A stretch of DNA of 64,000 nt from Cytophagales bacterium (lineage in GTDB: Bacteria; Bacteroidota; Bacteroidia; Cytophagales; Microscillaceae): assembly GCA_013298075.1 (NCBI GenBank), contig JAAFJG010000002.1:82159-146158 (forward strand), in the 5' to 3' direction. The position numbers and the translations under genes are program-made. Positions 62,760 through 64,000 of the stretch are shown piece after piece. The notes under the pieces are model-generated. The model had not been told where the DNA came from and made no database searches. It worked only from the letters and a program-made list of their open reading frames with translations. Positions within the stretch are counted from its first letter, which is position 1. Every line of letters begins with the position of its first letter.

Positions 62760-63943
62760 CTATTTTTTTAATTGAAAGATAAAACGACCATTTTCTTTCC
62801 CGTTCAATGTGCAAAATTTTGGGTCTTGCCCTGATATTCTCTCACTAAAAATTTTGATATAAATACTTTCAGCACTTAGATATTTTTCTTGATTATTATC
62901 CAAATAATCCACTAATATTTTGATAAAATCACTATTATCACGTACTTTTTGGTCTTTATTACCACTTGTCATCGCATATTGAGAGATATTTTTGTAATAT
63001 TTATTGGCATCATCGACGGTGATAGCCTTATCTTTATTTTGAGTAGTTCCTCTATAACATATCGCTCCTGAATAACAAGCATCAACAATAACAAGATTAT
63101 GTTTTGAGTTAAAACCTGATAAAACATCAGTTTGTAAGGTAGACGTATTCAAAAGTGTAGTTAAATTAGTAGTTCTGCCCGAAGATGGCACCCAATATCC
63201 TTGATTTCCTTCTCTGGTAAATCCGTGTCCTGCATAAAATATCAATACATTATTTTCTTCTTTATTTCCTTGTGATAAAACATTATCATTAAAACTTGTT
63301 AAAAAATTTTCTATATCTTGCTTATCCTTGGGATTTTCGAGCATTTTGATATTACTTTCCAAAAAACCATATTTATTTTTTAAAACGTTTTTAAGTCTTT
63401 TTGCGTCCTGAATCGGATAGCTTAGACTTCCCATATTATCGTATTTATCACAAGCAATCAACAAAGCATAATATTTAGCAACTTGTAAACCTTCTTTGGG
63501 TTTGTTATAGTTAATGGTAATATTCCAAGTTTTTAGTAGTTTATCATTTACTTCATACGCAGTAATTGTAAAGTCGTTTTTTCCTTCTTTGAGTTGTATT
63601 TTATCATCTACCGAAAAAGATTTTTTACTTTGGTTAAATGATATAGATTGATTATCTAATTTGACATCTGTAGCTGTTGAACTATTTTTTAAATAGCCAG
63701 CAAACTCTATTTCTTGTTCAGTAGTAACAAAAGAGGAGTTAGTACTTTGTTCGGTTTCTATGCCTACAATTCCTATTTTGTTAATATGTAATGTAGGAAG
63801 TTTTGTTTCTTCTTTTTTGGTTATGATACTCGAAGGTGGTTTTGTTTCTTCTTTTTTTCCTACGTTAATACTATTGGACTTTGGACAAAAATATGTTAAA
63901 AAATAAGAAATGACAAAAATTTTCTGTAATTTTGAAAATGCAA
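62760..63943 (-). CDS. Caspase-like (C14) lipoprotein; start region frameshifted at a T6 run
   Basis: The C-terminal ~240 residues are a C14 caspase fold: YYALLIACDKYD, the catalytic His in NVLIFYAGHGF and the Cys in LVIVDACYSGA. Upstream the same frame stays open to 63950. It encodes a beta-sandwich domain (EIEFAGYLKNSSTATDVKLD...KTWNITINYNKPKEG) and a Lys/Glu/Thr linker with KKEETK twice, but contains no ATG, GTG, TTG or CTG before 63464. If one T is added to the T6 run at 63898-63903, a TTG at 63943 opens a frame starting MHFQNYRKFLSFLIFLTYFC, a good lipoprotein signal. The end coordinate follows that reading. From family knowledge such bacterial caspases (metacaspase/paracaspase-like) cleave after basic residues and serve regulated cell death or signalling. 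It is the first gene of a leftward operon with the cyclase and FGE genes. Confidence 0.78.
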
Positions 63944-64000
63944 AATTCCACTACTACAGAAAAGGCTTGTCAAGGTCTTTTAGGTTTACCACTTTTACGT

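Noticed and set aside
63938..64000. Possible rightward start codon (MQNSTTTEKACQG) at the window edge with TAATTTTG before it
   Set aside because: Only 21 codons are visible, the box is 3 bp from the ATG with no room for a ribosome-binding site, and it overlaps the caspase gene start.

Overview
The window is very AT-rich bacterial DNA from the Bacteroidota, probably a Cytophagales-like gliding or predatory lineage; the lower rank is a guess. The evidence is a type IX secretion (T9SS) C-terminal domain at the left edge, Bacteroidota promoters (TTG, 20 bp, TAnnTTTG) before tex and sdhA, an S46 dipeptidyl-peptidase, SpoIIE phosphatases behind sensor domains, and sdhAB, MutS2, LspA and DeoC of Bacteroidota type. 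No rRNA, tRNA or CRISPR array was recognised.

Layout. 1-6.2 kb: a T9SS cargo protein (5' end outside the window), an FGE-fold (SUMF1) protein, tex, a short-chain dehydrogenase and a relic of a D-Ala-D-Ala ligase gene. 6.3-15.3 kb: a tight five-gene operon encoding a nucleotide cyclase, an inactive-STAND-like protein, a MoxR AAA+ ATPase, a vWA protein and a 1381-residue LRR-Roc-COR-CHAT protein. Adaptor modules are shared among three of these proteins, which matches the MoxR-vWA 'ternary' NTP-dependent conflict systems described from comparative genomics. 15.4-28.6 kb: mostly housekeeping or envelope genes (S46 peptidase, sugar epimerase, acyl-CoA-binding protein, aminotransferase IV, ribD, HAD phosphatase, alpha-2-macroglobulin), with a phosphatase relic and a frameshifted lipoprotein gene.

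28.8-33.4 kb is the most unusual region: an unknown two-repeat protein, two tandem variant copies of a structured non-coding RNA, a reverse transcriptase (RT) gene, and an AlbA_2/RecG-like ATPase that has lost most of its AlbA_2 domain. Each RNA copy has its own TATCTTTG promoter box. Its ends form 12-nt inverted repeats, like retron a1/a2, and the last one lies just before the RT start. The two copies agree at both ends but differ in the middle. The copies arose by tandem duplication that also copied the tail of the upstream gene and the first ~30 codons of the RT gene. I read this as a retron-like or DRT-like defence locus with duplicated, diverging RNA templates. An MmeI-like restriction-modification enzyme lies 2 kb further on.

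33.4-59.5 kb is core metabolism and maintenance: isocitrate dehydrogenase, FMN glutamate-synthase-like protein, mannose-1-phosphate guanylyltransferase, a YfiR-SpoIIE phosphatase, a C1 peptidase, lspA, deoC, mutS2, M28 and M16 peptidases, sdhAB without sdhC, a HELTH metallopeptidase, an Rpn-type nuclease and NAD synthetase. A family of short interspersed repeats with inverted ends sits in several gaps. 59.8-63.9 kb is a leftward operon of a caspase-like lipoprotein, a CHASE2-type adenylyl cyclase and a second FGE-fold protein; together with the 6-15 kb operon it suggests an organism rich in regulated signalling and conflict systems. Two genes, both encoding lipoprotein-like N-termini, are broken at T6 runs that each lack one T, so either the assembly has homopolymer errors or these genes slip.
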